Shown here piece by piece: positions 6,592-6,965 of a stretch of 6,965 nucleotides of DNA. Location of the stretch: NCBI GenBank assembly GCA_030637065.1, contig DAOVVQ010000205.1, forward strand, positions 1-6,965, in the 5' to 3' direction. Within the stretch, counting starts at the first letter, position 1. Every line of letters begins with the position of its first letter. This stretch comes from Planctomycetota bacterium (GTDB taxonomy: Bacteria > Planctomycetota > Phycisphaerae > Sedimentisphaerales > Anaerohalosphaeraceae). The notes under the pieces were generated by a model. The model was not told the DNA's origin and made no database searches. It saw only the letters and a program-made list of their open reading frames with translations. The translations under genes and the position numbers were made by a program.

Positions 6592-6965
6592 CTATTCGAG
6601 GGCAAAAGAGTAAAGCTCTGCATGCTCCATGAAAAAGCGAATCTTGCGAAAACGTTCTCGCTCCGGCTCGGGATAATTGGCCCGTTCAGTGGACCAGACA
6701 GGGATGTCCGTTTGGCCTCGCCAGGAGAAGGTATGGCGAACGCTATCGCCGGTGAACACATCGCACTCTTGACGGCTAAAGCCTGGCACGACATCGTCAT
6801 TTACATCTACAATTTCCGCGGCTATCGATCCTTCGTTCTTGCAGCGAACGTTGACTGCAAGTTTGGTTCCGTCGCACATCAACGGCCGAGTGATGAGAAT
6901 GCCCGGCCTTTCGTAACCGGCATCTAATGATGCATAGCCGTCTATTCTCAGTTTTGCCAGGCCCA
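6592..6965 (-). CDS. C-terminal part of a secreted, probably glycan-active protein (5' end beyond window)
   Basis: The minus frame is open from the right edge to TAG at 6594-6592, giving 123 residues. No start is needed inside the window; the TTG at 6882 is an internal leucine. The segment begins GLAKLRIDGYASLDAGYER and continues with GILITRPL, LAVNV, GSIAAEIVD, PGFSRQECDVFTGD, HTFSWRG and ends KIRFFMEHAELYSFALE. This pattern (R-x-DG-x-SL-x-AG, then L-x-VN, GF-S, GD, W-x-G and a terminal A-x-LYSF) is a beta-sandwich domain that I recognise from the C-termini of large secreted sialidase- or glycosidase-like proteins of Planctomycetota and relatives. The catalytic part, if any, is outside the window. 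The gene converges on the QueG-like gene. Family resemblance is from memory; enzymatic function is not shown. Confidence 0.8.
   Translation of the reverse strand, partial: GLAKLRIDGYASLDAGYERPGILITRPLMCDGTKLAVNVRCKNEGSIAAEIVDVNDDVVPGFSRQECDVFTGDSVRHTFSWRGQTDIPVWSTERANYPEPERERFRKIRFFMEHAELYSFALE

Noticed and set aside
6622..6927. 101-codon plus-strand frame at the right end
   Set aside because: It is antisense to the C-terminal beta-sandwich domain on the minus strand, which has clear family motifs and stays open to the window edge.
1..6965. tRNA, rRNA, CRISPR array, transposase, toxin-antitoxin or defence genes
   Set aside because: No cloverleaf-like sequence, regularly spaced repeat or matching protein motif was seen; coding sequence fills nearly the whole window.

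Overview
The window carries part of a secreted carbohydrate-active gene cluster. Protein architecture suggests an anaerobic, polysaccharide-degrading bacterium, most likely of the Planctomycetota/PVC type (Phycisphaerae-like) or a related environmental lineage. This is inferred from the kinds of protein present: a DUF4838 protein, a very large GH42-like protein with GATase-like modules, and a typical C-terminal beta-sandwich domain. No marker gene is present to prove it.

Layout. (1) 2-1675, plus strand: the 3' part of a DUF4838-family glycoside-hydrolase-like gene that runs off the left edge and ends in a GH2-type jelly-roll. (2) 1695-5516, plus: a complete 1273-residue exported GH42-like (beta-galactosidase superfamily) multidomain protein, 19 bases after gene 1 and with its own ribosome binding site, so the two are almost certainly co-transcribed. 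(3) 5558-6441, plus: a QueG-like (epoxyqueuosine reductase/cobalamin-dependent reductase superfamily) iron-sulfur protein. Its frame is broken near 5651-5659, and restoring one base in a T-run gives a normal full-length protein of about 294 residues. (4) 6442-6591: a 150-base intergenic region with an imperfect palindrome, a strong stem-loop without a T-tract, and, on the minus strand, a 28-codon ORF with a good ribosome binding site whose product looks like a bare signal peptide. (5) 6592-6965, minus: the last 123 codons of a convergent gene that runs off the right edge, encoding a C-terminal beta-sandwich domain common in planctomycetal secreted glycan-active proteins.

Genes 1 and 2 probably act together on an extracellular or periplasmic glycan; the minus-strand gene at the right edge is probably of the same kind. 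The QueG-like gene does not obviously belong to that pathway. The substrate cannot be read from the sequence. The most noteworthy points are the frameshift in the QueG-like gene, the orphan signal-peptide ORF that ends next to a stem-loop (a possible rearrangement scar), and the GH42-like barrel, which keeps a plausible acid/base glutamate but lacks an obvious nucleophile at the expected place. I saw no rRNA, tRNA, CRISPR array, transposase or known defence system.
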